Part shown: one piece after another, positions 1-5,840 of the stretch
How positions within the stretch are numbered: position 1 is the first letter of the stretch
Layout: each line of letters begins with the position of its first letter
DNA from: CAYYJM01 sp964471755
GTDB lineage: Bacteria; Planctomycetota; Planctomycetia; Gemmatales; Gemmataceae
Reading direction: 5' to 3'
Assembly (NCBI GenBank): GCA_964471755.1
Contig: CAYYJM010000286.1
Location: forward strand, 1-7,399
Length of the DNA stretch: 7,399 bases
Program-made: the position numbers and the translations under genes
The notes under the pieces: generated by a model
Databases searched by the model: none
What the model saw: the letters and a program-made list of their open reading frames with translations, nothing else
What the model was told of the DNA's origin: nothing

Positions 1-267
1 AACGCCTTCGGCCTGTACGACATGCACGGCAACGTCTGGGAGTGGTGTCAGGACTGGTATGGTGGCAGCTACGGGGGACTTGGCAGCGTCGATCCGCCCG
101 GACCGAGCGAGGGCGAACGGCGCGTCATCCGTGGCGGCTGCTGGGAGGCCGTCGGCGCGTACTGTCGGGCCGCCCACCGCTACGGTGAGGACTCTGACAC
201 ACAGGATTCCTTCACCGGCTTCCGCGTCGTCCTGGAACCGGGTGAGCGTGGAGTGTCAGCCCCGTGA
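1..267 (+). CDS. FGE/SUMF1-fold protein, C-terminal fragment (5' end outside window)
   Basis: The reading frame is open from base 1 and ends at TGA 265-267, giving 88 residues of a longer protein. The visible part is the end of an FGE-sulfatase (SUMF1/EgtB/PvdO-like) fold: an MHGNVWEW motif, then RGGCW, then CRAAHR and TGFRVV. These align without trouble to the ends of the two complete genes downstream, so the missing N-terminus probably holds the same TIGR02996 and leucine-rich-repeat-like segments (inference). A cysteine pair with seven residues between (codons at 139 and 163) is shared with both paralogs. The last residues, PGERGVSAP, match the end of the third paralog (PGERGASAP) but not the second, and come from a DNA segment resembling one arm of the inverted repeat at 3251-3305. 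Family membership is secure; the function is unknown, and the catalytic cysteine spacing of true FGE is absent. Confidence 0.85.
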   Translation, partial: NAFGLYDMHGNVWEWCQDWYGGSYGGLGSVDPPGPSEGERRVIRGGCWEAVGAYCRAAHRYGEDSDTQDSFTGFRVVLEPGERGVSAP

Positions 268-281
268 CAGGAGAGCCCGTG

Positions 282-1751
282 ATGGACGCCACCCTGACCG
301 GCCTGCTCTTCCACTGCGCCGAATCGCTCGATTCGACGCCGCACCTGATCCTGGCCGACTGGCTCGACGATCACGACCAGAGCGAACGTGCCGAACTGGT
401 GCGTGTCCAGTGTCAGCTCGCCGACTGGGTGCCCGACTGGCAGGAACGTCACGCCCTGATCCAGCGGCAGGATGAACTCATCGCGGCTCATCAGGAGCGC
501 TGGCTCGGCCCCCTGGTGCGCGGCTGCGAGCGCGTCGAGTTCGTGCGTGGCCTGGCCCGAGTCTGGGTGAGCGGGCGAACCTTCGCCACCCGGACGTTTG
601 GCCAGGCGTTCACGGACCAGCGTTCGATCGCCCTGGTCGAGCAGGTTCGCCTGCTGGGCTGTCAGAGTTTCAAGCGAATCGCCGCGAGGCCGTGGCTCGG
701 CCACGCTCCTGCCCTGTCGCTGGCATCAGCGCTGAACGCCGAGGCTCTGGAACAACTCCTGGCCAGCGAGCATCTCAGCCATCTCGTCGATCTCGATCTG
801 TCCGGCACGCAGATTTACGACGACGGCGTCGAGGCACTGCTCGCGTCGTCGCTGTTCGGCCGGCTCGCGCGACTCGACCTGCGCAACAACCGGCTGACAG
901 GGATTACGGTCGGGGCTCTGCTCGATGCGGCGTCGCCCCGATTACATCTCGATCTGGCTGGCAACTTCGTCCGCCTTTCCCAGTCGCCCCGGTTAAGCGA
1001 GCGGCAACCGCCTGGTCGGTTGATGAACGCATTGGGCATGGAGTTCGTCCGCGTCCCGGCCGGCTCTTTTCTCATGGGAGCAGCCGACGACGAACCGGGG
1101 ACGATGGACGACGAGCGGCCGCGACACGTCGTGACCCTGACCCGGCCGTTCTGGCTGGGACGGTTCGCTGTCACGCAGATGCACTACCACGACGTGATGG
1201 GCTACTCGCCGGCCCGCTTCTCGGGCGAGTTCCACCCGGTCGAGCAGGTCAGCTGGGACGAGGCGATGGAGTTCTGCCGGCAACTGTCGCAGGTGTCGGC
1301 AGAGCGGACGGCCGGACGCTCGTACCGTCTGCCGACGGAGGCGGAATGGGAACACGCCTGCCGGGCGGGCACGTTCGCCGCCTACCACACCGGGCCAACG
1401 CACTCGATCCACCTCATGAACTGTCAGCAGCGCTTCTCGATCAACGAGTCGGAGCGTATCCTGGTGGGGCATACCACCGTCGTCGGCTCGTATCCGCCCA
1501 ACGCCTTCGGGCTCTTCGACATGCACGGCAACGTTTGGGAGTGGTGCGCCGACTGGTACAATGTGGTGGAGTACCTGCGCGGCGACGTGACCAACCCACC
1601 CGGGCCGACCCACGGCGTCGAGCGTGTCTGTCGGGGCGGTTGCTGGGAGGCGATCGGCTCCTACTGCCGATCCGCCAAGCGCAGCAGCGACGAAGCCGAC
1701 ACGCGCGATCGCTACACTGGCTTCCGCGTCGTGATGCAGACGAACGAATGA
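282..1751 (+). CDS. TIGR02996 / LRR-like / FGE-sulfatase domain protein, paralog 2
   Basis: A 489-residue protein. Residues 1-48 fit the TIGR02996 repeat-companion domain (DSTPHLILADWLDDHDQSERAELVRVQ). Residues about 145-240 hold degenerate leucine-rich-repeat-like units (LVDLDLSGTQI, LARLDLRNNRLT, LHLDLAGN). Residues about 249-485 form an FGE/SUMF1-type fold with RLPTEAEWEHACRAG at 349-363, MHGNVWEW at 414-421 and RGGCW from 451. No signal peptide or membrane segment is seen. Human FGE uses a CX4C pair; here Cys454 and Cys462 are a CX7C pair, so formylglycine synthesis is not supported. A binding or scaffold role is possible but unproven. I chose ATG 282 because AGGAG (269-273) lies 8 bases upstream and because the paralog starts with the same residues (MDATL versus MDPTL). 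GTG 264, which overlaps the previous stop, would add six residues. The gene is followed at once by paralog 3, a tandem duplicate. Confidence 0.88.
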   Translation: MDATLTGLLFHCAESLDSTPHLILADWLDDHDQSERAELVRVQCQLADWVPDWQERHALIQRQDELIAAHQERWLGPLVRGCERVEFVRGLARVWVSGRTFATRTFGQAFTDQRSIALVEQVRLLGCQSFKRIAARPWLGHAPALSLASALNAEALEQLLASEHLSHLVDLDLSGTQIYDDGVEALLASSLFGRLARLDLRNNRLTGITVGALLDAASPRLHLDLAGNFVRLSQSPRLSERQPPGRLMNALGMEFVRVPAGSFLMGAADDEPGTMDDERPRHVVTLTRPFWLGRFAVTQMHYHDVMGYSPARFSGEFHPVEQVSWDEAMEFCRQLSQVSAERTAGRSYRLPTEAEWEHACRAGTFAAYHTGPTHSIHLMNCQQRFSINESERILVGHTTVVGSYPPNAFGLFDMHGNVWEWCADWYNVVEYLRGDVTNPPGPTHGVERVCRGGCWEAIGSYCRSAKRSSDEADTRDRYTGFRVVMQTNE

Positions 1752-1762
1752 GAGAAGCCCTG

Positions 1763-3277
1763 ATGGACCCCACCCTGATCGGCCTGCTTCAGCACTGTGC
1801 CGAATCGCCACACGACTCGACGCCGCACCTGATCCTGGCCGACTGGCTCGATGACCATGATCAGTCGGAGCGTGCCGAATTGGTGCGTGTCCAGTGTCGG
1901 TTGGCCGACTGGGTGCCGGAAATCGAGGAACGCGAGGGACTGCTCCAACGTCAGACGACCCTGATCGCTGCTCACCGGGATCGCTGGCTCGGCCCGATCC
2001 AGGGGGCCTGCACGCGCGTCGAATTCGTGCGTGGCCTGGCGCGTATCTGGGTGCCCAGTCGGGAGTTCGCCCGGCCTGGTTTCGGCCAGGCGTACGCCGA
2101 GATACGTTCCACCGCCCTGGTCGAGCGGGTGCGTCTGCTGCGCTGCCAGAGCCTGTCGCGGGTGGCACCTCGGCCCTGGATCGGCTTCGCGCCGTCGCTG
2201 TCGCTGGCGCAGCTCGGCCTTCCCCCTGGAGCCCTGACGTATCTGCTGAACAGCGAACACATGGAATCGCTCATCGATCTGGACCTGTCTGGCAACGACC
2301 TGGACCATCAGGATCTGGTCCACCTGATCGAGTCGAATCTGTTCGCTCGACTGGGCCGGCTTGCGCTGCGGAACGCGAACCTGCTGCCGGCCGGCACCGC
2401 CACCCTGCTCGACGCCGCACCGTCGAGCCTGCGTGCCCTCGACCTGGCCGGTAACCGCCTGACTGCGCAGACGATCGCCGACTTGCAGCAACGTCAGCCA
2501 CCGGGCCGGGTGATGAACAGTCTGGGCCTGGAGTTCATCCGCATTCCGCCTGGCGTCTTCCGCATGGGGTCTCGGACCCAGGAACCCGGTGCCCTCAACG
2601 ACCAGTATCCGCAGCACCTCGTCCGCCTGACACGGCCGTACTGGCTCGGACGATTCGCCATCACCCAGGAGGACTTCCGGACTGTCCTGCACGACAACCC
2701 GTCGCGCTTCACCAGCCACAGCCCATCCCTGCCGGTGGAGAACGTGGATTATGACAGCGCCCTGGAATTCTGTCGGCGTCTGTCCGATTTACCGGCCGAG
2801 CGGAAAGCGGGCCGAGCGTATCGGCTGCCGACCGAGGCGGAGTGGGAACACGCCTGCCGGGCCGGGACGACCACGGCCTATTACTGGGGCGATTCGCCGT
2901 CTCCGGACCTGTTCAACTATCGTGCCCCTAACAACAGCGGCGAGGCCGTACGCCGTTCGCCGGGCCGACCGATGCCCATCGGCTCCTACCCACCCAACGG
3001 GTTCGGTCTGCACGAGATGCACGGCAACATCTGGGAGTGGACCAGCGACTGGTACTCGATGAGCTGGTACGGTCGCTCGCCCCAGGTCGATCCAGTCGGC
3101 CCGGCCGAGGACGGCGAACGCGAGGGAACGCGCGCGATTCGCGGCGGTTGCTGGCACGCCGTTGAGATCTGCTGCCGGTCGGCCCACCGTTTCGGTGAGG
3201 ATCTGGACACGCGGGATGACTACACCGGTTTCCGTGTCGTGATGGTCCCTGGCGAGCGTGGGGCGTCAGCCCCATGA
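1763..3277 (+). CDS. TIGR02996 / LRR-like / FGE-sulfatase domain protein, paralog 3
   Basis: A 504-residue protein, collinear with its upstream neighbour. Residues 1-49 are the TIGR02996-like domain and are almost identical to paralog 2. Residues about 150-245 carry three leucine-rich-repeat-like units (LIDLDLSGNDL, LGRLALRNANLL, LRALDLAGNRLT), better preserved than in paralog 2. Residues about 254-494 are the FGE-sulfatase fold, with RLPTEAEWEHACRAG at 354-368, MHGNIWEW at 419-426 and RGGCW from 460. Cys463 and Cys471 repeat the CX7C pair. The start at ATG 1763 gives the N-terminus expected for the domain; ATG 1748, which overlaps the previous stop as ATGA, would add MREAL and lacks a clear ribosome-binding site. 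The same frame stays open far upstream, but that part is only the shadow of paralog 2. The last codons (GERGASAP) lie inside the inverted repeat at 3251-3305. Function is unknown; no secretion signal is seen. Confidence 0.88.
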   Translation: MDPTLIGLLQHCAESPHDSTPHLILADWLDDHDQSERAELVRVQCRLADWVPEIEEREGLLQRQTTLIAAHRDRWLGPIQGACTRVEFVRGLARIWVPSREFARPGFGQAYAEIRSTALVERVRLLRCQSLSRVAPRPWIGFAPSLSLAQLGLPPGALTYLLNSEHMESLIDLDLSGNDLDHQDLVHLIESNLFARLGRLALRNANLLPAGTATLLDAAPSSLRALDLAGNRLTAQTIADLQQRQPPGRVMNSLGLEFIRIPPGVFRMGSRTQEPGALNDQYPQHLVRLTRPYWLGRFAITQEDFRTVLHDNPSRFTSHSPSLPVENVDYDSALEFCRRLSDLPAERKAGRAYRLPTEAEWEHACRAGTTTAYYWGDSPSPDLFNYRAPNNSGEAVRRSPGRPMPIGSYPPNGFGLHEMHGNIWEWTSDWYSMSWYGRSPQVDPVGPAEDGEREGTRAIRGGCWHAVEICCRSAHRFGEDLDTRDDYTGFRVVMVPGERGASAP

Positions 3278-3305
3278 CCGGCTCGGCTAACGCCTCACGC
3301 TCGCC
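3251..3305. repeat. 16-bp inverted repeat, likely two-way terminator between convergent genes
   Basis: Arms GGCGAGCGTGGGGCGT (3251-3266) and ACGCCTCACGCTCGCC (3290-3305) are complementary at 15 of 16 positions, and the odd one is a G-T wobble in one orientation. After one C-A mismatch the stem continues for four more pairs (AGCC 3268-3271 with GGCT 3285-3288) around a 13-base loop. The element contains the last codons and stop of the plus-strand paralog and ends 8 bases before the stop of the convergent DUF2203-like gene. There is no T tract, so it is not a classical intrinsic terminator, but its strength and place suggest transcription ending or mRNA 3'-end protection for both genes. A similar left arm, without the right arm, occurs at 241-268, which hints at a dispersed palindromic repeat. 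Confidence 0.7.
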
Positions 3306-3313
3306 CCGGAGGT

Positions 3314-3787
3314 TCAGATCGACACCTCGATCAGGCCGCTCTGCTCGCTGGTCAGCGGCCGACGTAGGGCCTCCGGGTCGTCCTGATAACGCCACCAGCG
3401 CATCGGGGTCGGATCGAACAGATCGAAGATGTACCAGGCCAGTCGGTTATCGTGGTTGAAGGGAAGTAGGGCCAGGCCCTGGATCGGGTCGAGCGGGATG
3501 GCCCCGACGCCTTCCAGTTCATGGGCCGCCTGGGCGAGCTGGCGACGCTGAGTCTCCAGTTCCCGTTTGCCGTCGTCGATGGCGATCAGGACCGTGCGGT
3601 TGGGCCGGCCGGGGCGATTCTCCAACTGGCGGAGTCGGCCCTCGATCGAACGGACTTCCAGAGTATGCTCACGCAGCGAACGAAGAATCGAAGCGAGGTA
3701 CGGAGCGGCCGAGCGAGCCTGAGACTGGGTCCACAGCCGGGCTTCGGCCGGTTCAGAATCGGCGGACTTGCGCGACGGACGCTTCAT
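3314..3787 (-). CDS. DUF2203-like protein
   Basis: A 157-residue soluble protein with no signal peptide. Residues 1-17 are basic and polar. Residues about 19-95 are predicted mostly helical (WTQSQARSAAPYLASIL, then a charged stretch with RLRQLENRPGRPNR and RELETQRRQLAQAAHELEG), probably a helical hairpin. Residues 97-147 form a denser tail with IPLDPIQGLALLPF, LAWYIFDLFD and MRWWRYQDDPEALRRP. This layout (helical pair, then a Gly-Leu-rich segment, then an aromatic WYxFDLFD/WxxYxDD-type segment) recalls the DUF2203 family, whose function I do not know. I chose ATG 3787 because AGGAG (CTCCT on plus, 3796-3800) is 8 bases upstream; a start at 3862 would add 25 unconvincing residues. The gene converges on paralog 3 with a 36-base gap and diverges from the mla-like operon. 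The coding call is sure; the family name is from memory of the motif pattern. Confidence 0.8.
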   Translation of the reverse strand: MKRPSRKSADSEPAEARLWTQSQARSAAPYLASILRSLREHTLEVRSIEGRLRQLENRPGRPNRTVLIAIDDGKRELETQRRQLAQAAHELEGVGAIPLDPIQGLALLPFNHDNRLAWYIFDLFDPTPMRWWRYQDDPEALRRPLTSEQSGLIEVSI

Positions 3788-3905
3788 GACGAGCACTCCT
3801 GCGATGCGAGGTAGCGAATGAGCAGGGAGAGCCGGTCGCATGCCCGGCACGGTCCCTACCATCAGGAGAGCCCTCGGGCCGATGAGGTTCGGATCGGGAC
3901 GAAAC

Positions 3906-3928
3906 GGGCACGCGGATGACTCGTGCCC
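3906..3928. repeat. Perfect 7-bp inverted repeat upstream of the operon promoter
   Basis: GGGCACG (3906-3912) and CGTGCCC (3922-3928) are exact reverse complements around a 9-base spacer. The element lies 13 bases upstream of the candidate -35 box. It could be an operator or a short hairpin in the leader of the minus-strand gene; nothing in the sequence decides between these, and a chance origin in GC-rich DNA is possible. Confidence 0.35.
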
Positions 3929-3941
3929 CTGTGTTGATCCG

Positions 3942-3971
3942 TTGTCACCGGTCGTTCTCCTGCTCTATTCT
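3942..3971 (+). promoter_or_regulatory. Candidate sigma70-type promoter of the mlaE-mlaF-mlaD operon
   Basis: TTGTCA (3942-3947) matches 5 of 6 of the -35 consensus and TATTCT (3966-3971) matches 4 of 6 of the -10 consensus, with an 18-base spacer. Transcription would start near 3978, giving a leader of about 170 bases to GTG 4150. A small inverted repeat, TCTCCT (3956-3961) with AGGAGA (3972-3977), brackets the -10 box and might be an operator. The match is by eye only. Confidence 0.4.
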
Positions 3972-4133
3972 AGGAGACTGACAGTCGGGCGTAGGTGGCT
4001 TTGCTGGAAAAATCGCTCGATCAGGTAATCTGTACCGCGAATGGCGATCGCTCGGCCTGTTTTCTATCCATCGGCCGGCGGGAAGGATTCCGATGAGAAA
4101 AGCCAGGGACACATTGTTGTCGTTCTCGTTCCT

Positions 4134-4141
4134 GGAAGGAG
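4134..4141 (+). promoter_or_regulatory. Ribosome-binding site that favours the GTG start of mlaE
   Basis: GGAAGGAG ends 8 bases before GTG 4150. The downstream MCE gene has the same arrangement (AAGGAG, 7 bases, then CACCCGTG-type context at 5841). The competing ATG 4093 has only AAGGA at 5 bases, and the 19 codons it would add are rich in AGA, AGG, ACA and TTG, which are scarce in the neighbouring genes. Confidence 0.6.
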
Positions 4142-4149
4142 TCCCACCC

Positions 4150-4962
4150 GTGGCCAGTGTCAGCACCCGGTCGTTTCCGCCGTCGCAGTGGGGAGCCCTG
4201 CCCGAGGCCATCCTCGTTGAGGTGGGCGAGTTGGCCCGGTTTACCGGTCGGGTCCTCCTCTGGGTGCCGCGCTGGCCCAAACCGGGGACGCTCGTGCCGG
4301 TCTTCTACGAGATCGGCGTTCAGAGTGTGCCAGTTATCATCGTAACCGGCCTGTTCATCGGCATGGTGCTGGCCGTGCAGGCGTATTTGCAGTTCGCCTC
4401 CCTCGGCCTGGAGACGCACCTGGGGTCGATCATCAACATATCGGTGGTCCGTGAACTGGGTCCGGTCCTGGCCGCGACCATGCTCGCGGGCCGCGTCGGC
4501 GGAGCCATGGCCGCCGAACTGGCCACGATGCGCGTCACCGAACAGATCGATGCTCTGGCGTGTTTGGGCGTCAATCCTGTCCATTACCTGGCGGTGCCGC
4601 GCTTCCTGGCCTGCGTTCTGCTCATTCCGCTGCTCACCATCCTGGCCAATTTCATGGGGGTGATCGGCGGTGCCCTGGTCTCGACGGGACTGTACGGCAT
4701 TGACGCCCACCACTACTGGACCAACGCACGGGGCACCATCGGTCTGTGGGATCTGATCGCGGGTCTGGTCAAGCCGACGCTCTTCGGCGCGTCCATCGCC
4801 CTGGTCGCCTGCCACAAGGGCATGAACAGTTCCGTCAGTTCGGGAGCCGAGGGCGTCGGCCGGGCGGCGACGCAGTCGTTCGTGATTTCGTTCGTGCTGA
4901 TCCTGCTGCTCGATTTCCTGGCCGGCATCATGCTGAACACGACCCACCGGCATCTGAGGTGA
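4150..4962 (+). CDS. mlaE: MlaE-family ABC transporter permease
   Basis: A 270-residue inner-membrane permease of the MlaE/YrbE family (PF02405-type), the transmembrane part of an MCE lipid transporter. An amphipathic N-terminal segment (about 15-45) precedes hydrophobic helices near 58-80, 100-122, 150-182, 205-222 and 242-262. The family hallmark VVRELGPVLAA (99-109), AGRVGGAMAAELATMRVTEQ (113-132) and IDAL follow, and GAEGVGRAAT (232-241) matches the conserved segment before the last helix. Length fits the family. I prefer GTG 4150 over ATG 4093 (289 residues) because of the stronger ribosome-binding site and the odd codon use of the extra 19 codons. The stop codon is 5 bases from the ATPase gene, and the ribosome-binding site of that gene overlaps this stop, which indicates translational coupling. 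The substrate is inferred to be phospholipid or another hydrophobic molecule; it cannot be read from the sequence. Confidence 0.92.
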   Translation: MASVSTRSFPPSQWGALPEAILVEVGELARFTGRVLLWVPRWPKPGTLVPVFYEIGVQSVPVIIVTGLFIGMVLAVQAYLQFASLGLETHLGSIINISVVRELGPVLAATMLAGRVGGAMAAELATMRVTEQIDALACLGVNPVHYLAVPRFLACVLLIPLLTILANFMGVIGGALVSTGLYGIDAHHYWTNARGTIGLWDLIAGLVKPTLFGASIALVACHKGMNSSVSSGAEGVGRAATQSFVISFVLILLLDFLAGIMLNTTHRHLR

Positions 4963-4967
4963 CGACC

Positions 4968-5810
4968 ATGACCACCCCCGGCGAACCCGTTGCGGCCCCT
5001 GATCCGGCGCAGATCGCCGTCGAGCAGGTGTCGGTGACATTCGGCAGCCAGCACGTCCTGCGTGGGATCGATCTGACCATCCAGAAGGGGCAGACGGTCG
5101 TCGTCATCGGCGAGAGCGGCTGCGGCAAGACGGTCCTGCTGAAGCTGATCATTGGTCTGCTCGCGCCGACGGTAGGTCGAGTGACCTTCGATGGTCGGGA
5201 GCTGATCAAACTCGGCGAAAAGGATCTCGTCCAGCAGCGGTTGCGGTTCGGGTTTCTGTTCCAGAACGCGGCCATGTTCGACAGTCTGACGGTCCAGGAG
5301 AACGTCGCCTTTGGTCTGCACACCCAGCGTCGGCGGCCGGAGCAGGAGATTCAGGAAATCGTGCGTCAGCGTCTGCTGGAGGTCGGGCTCAACCCGAAGA
5401 TCGTGCTGCACAAGAAGCCGGCCGAGTTGTCCGGCGGCATGCGCAAGCGAGTCGGCCTGGCCCGCGCCCTGGCCCTCGATCCCGAGGTCATGCTCTACGA
5501 CGAACCAACCACCGGACTCGATCCGATCATGACCGACGTGATCAACGAACTGATCCAGCAGACCCGCCTGCGACGGCCGGGTGTCACCAGTGTTGTCGTC
5601 ACGCACGACATGAAAACGGTCACCAAGGTGGCCGATCGAATCATCATGTTCTATCCGCTCGCCCGGCTCCAGCCGGATGAGCCGCAGGTGATCTTCGATG
5701 GCGGGCCCGACGCGCTGATGGCCTGCGACGATCCACGCGTTCAGCAGTTCATCCGCGGCGAAGCTCGCGGCCGTCTGCGCGAACTGGTCGAGATAGCGAA
5801 TCAGGATTGA
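4968..5810 (+). CDS. mlaF: MlaF-family ABC transporter ATP-binding protein
   Basis: A 280-residue cytoplasmic ATPase that would power the MlaE permease. All nucleotide-binding motifs are intact: Walker A GESGCGKT (48-55), Q-loop glutamine at 99 in LFQNAAMFDSLTV, signature LSGGM (154-158), Walker B VMLYDEP (174-180) with the catalytic glutamate at 179, D-loop GLDP and the H-loop histidine at 213 in VVTHDM. The segment after the Q-loop (AAMFDSLTVQENVAFGL) and LSGGMRKRVGLARAL are typical of the MlaF/Ttg2A group. The C-terminus after about 245 (DDPRVQQFIRG) matches the usual tail of the group. The start at ATG 4968 has GAGGTGA 5 bases upstream, overlapping the mlaE stop; the frame is open further upstream, but that part is the shadow of mlaE. 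The MCE gene follows after 30 bases. Confidence 0.94.
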   Translation: MTTPGEPVAAPDPAQIAVEQVSVTFGSQHVLRGIDLTIQKGQTVVVIGESGCGKTVLLKLIIGLLAPTVGRVTFDGRELIKLGEKDLVQQRLRFGFLFQNAAMFDSLTVQENVAFGLHTQRRRPEQEIQEIVRQRLLEVGLNPKIVLHKKPAELSGGMRKRVGLARALALDPEVMLYDEPTTGLDPIMTDVINELIQQTRLRRPGVTSVVVTHDMKTVTKVADRIIMFYPLARLQPDEPQVIFDGGPDALMACDDPRVQQFIRGEARGRLRELVEIANQD

Positions 5811-5840
5811 GCACCCGGCTCTGCTTCAAGGAGTACACCC

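Larger units (their letters stand above)
3788..4149. other. Divergent intergenic region between the DUF2203-like gene and the mla-like operon
   Basis: About 360 bases with no convincing gene; small open frames on both strands here lack a ribosome-binding site or family-like residues. It must hold the promoters for the minus-strand DUF2203-like gene and for the plus-strand operon. A plus-strand promoter candidate (3942-3971), a perfect hairpin (3906-3928) and the operon's ribosome-binding site (4134-4141) are listed separately. From about 3950 to 4130 the DNA is less GC-rich than the flanking genes, as expected of a promoter and leader. I saw no clear minus-strand -35/-10 pair. Confidence 0.6.

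Noticed and set aside
692..1747. Long plus-strand open frame upstream of, and in frame with, paralog 3
   Set aside because: It is Arg/Pro-rich shadow sequence in another frame of paralog 2; the family-like protein begins only at 1763.
993..2168. 391-codon minus-strand open frame
   Set aside because: It lies antisense to paralogs 2 and 3, has no recognisable domain and shows the biased composition expected opposite GC-rich codons.
1712..2719. 335-codon minus-strand open frame
   Set aside because: Antisense to paralog 3, with no family-like motif or ribosome-binding site; a paralogous shadow also appears opposite paralog 2 at 180-704.
3521..3814. 97-codon plus-strand open frame over the DUF2203-like gene
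   Set aside because: It is antisense to a gene with a strong ribosome-binding site and family-like motifs, and has neither itself.
3840..4028. 62-codon plus-strand frame in the divergent intergenic region
   Set aside because: No ribosome-binding site and no family-like residues; it overlaps the promoter candidate.
4021..5040. 339-codon minus-strand open frame rich in Arg, Gln and His
   Set aside because: It is the complement of the mlaE permease; the polar composition is what the opposite strand of a hydrophobic protein gives.
4713..5606. 297-codon minus-strand open frame
   Set aside because: Antisense to the intact ATPase gene, whose motifs are all present on the plus strand.
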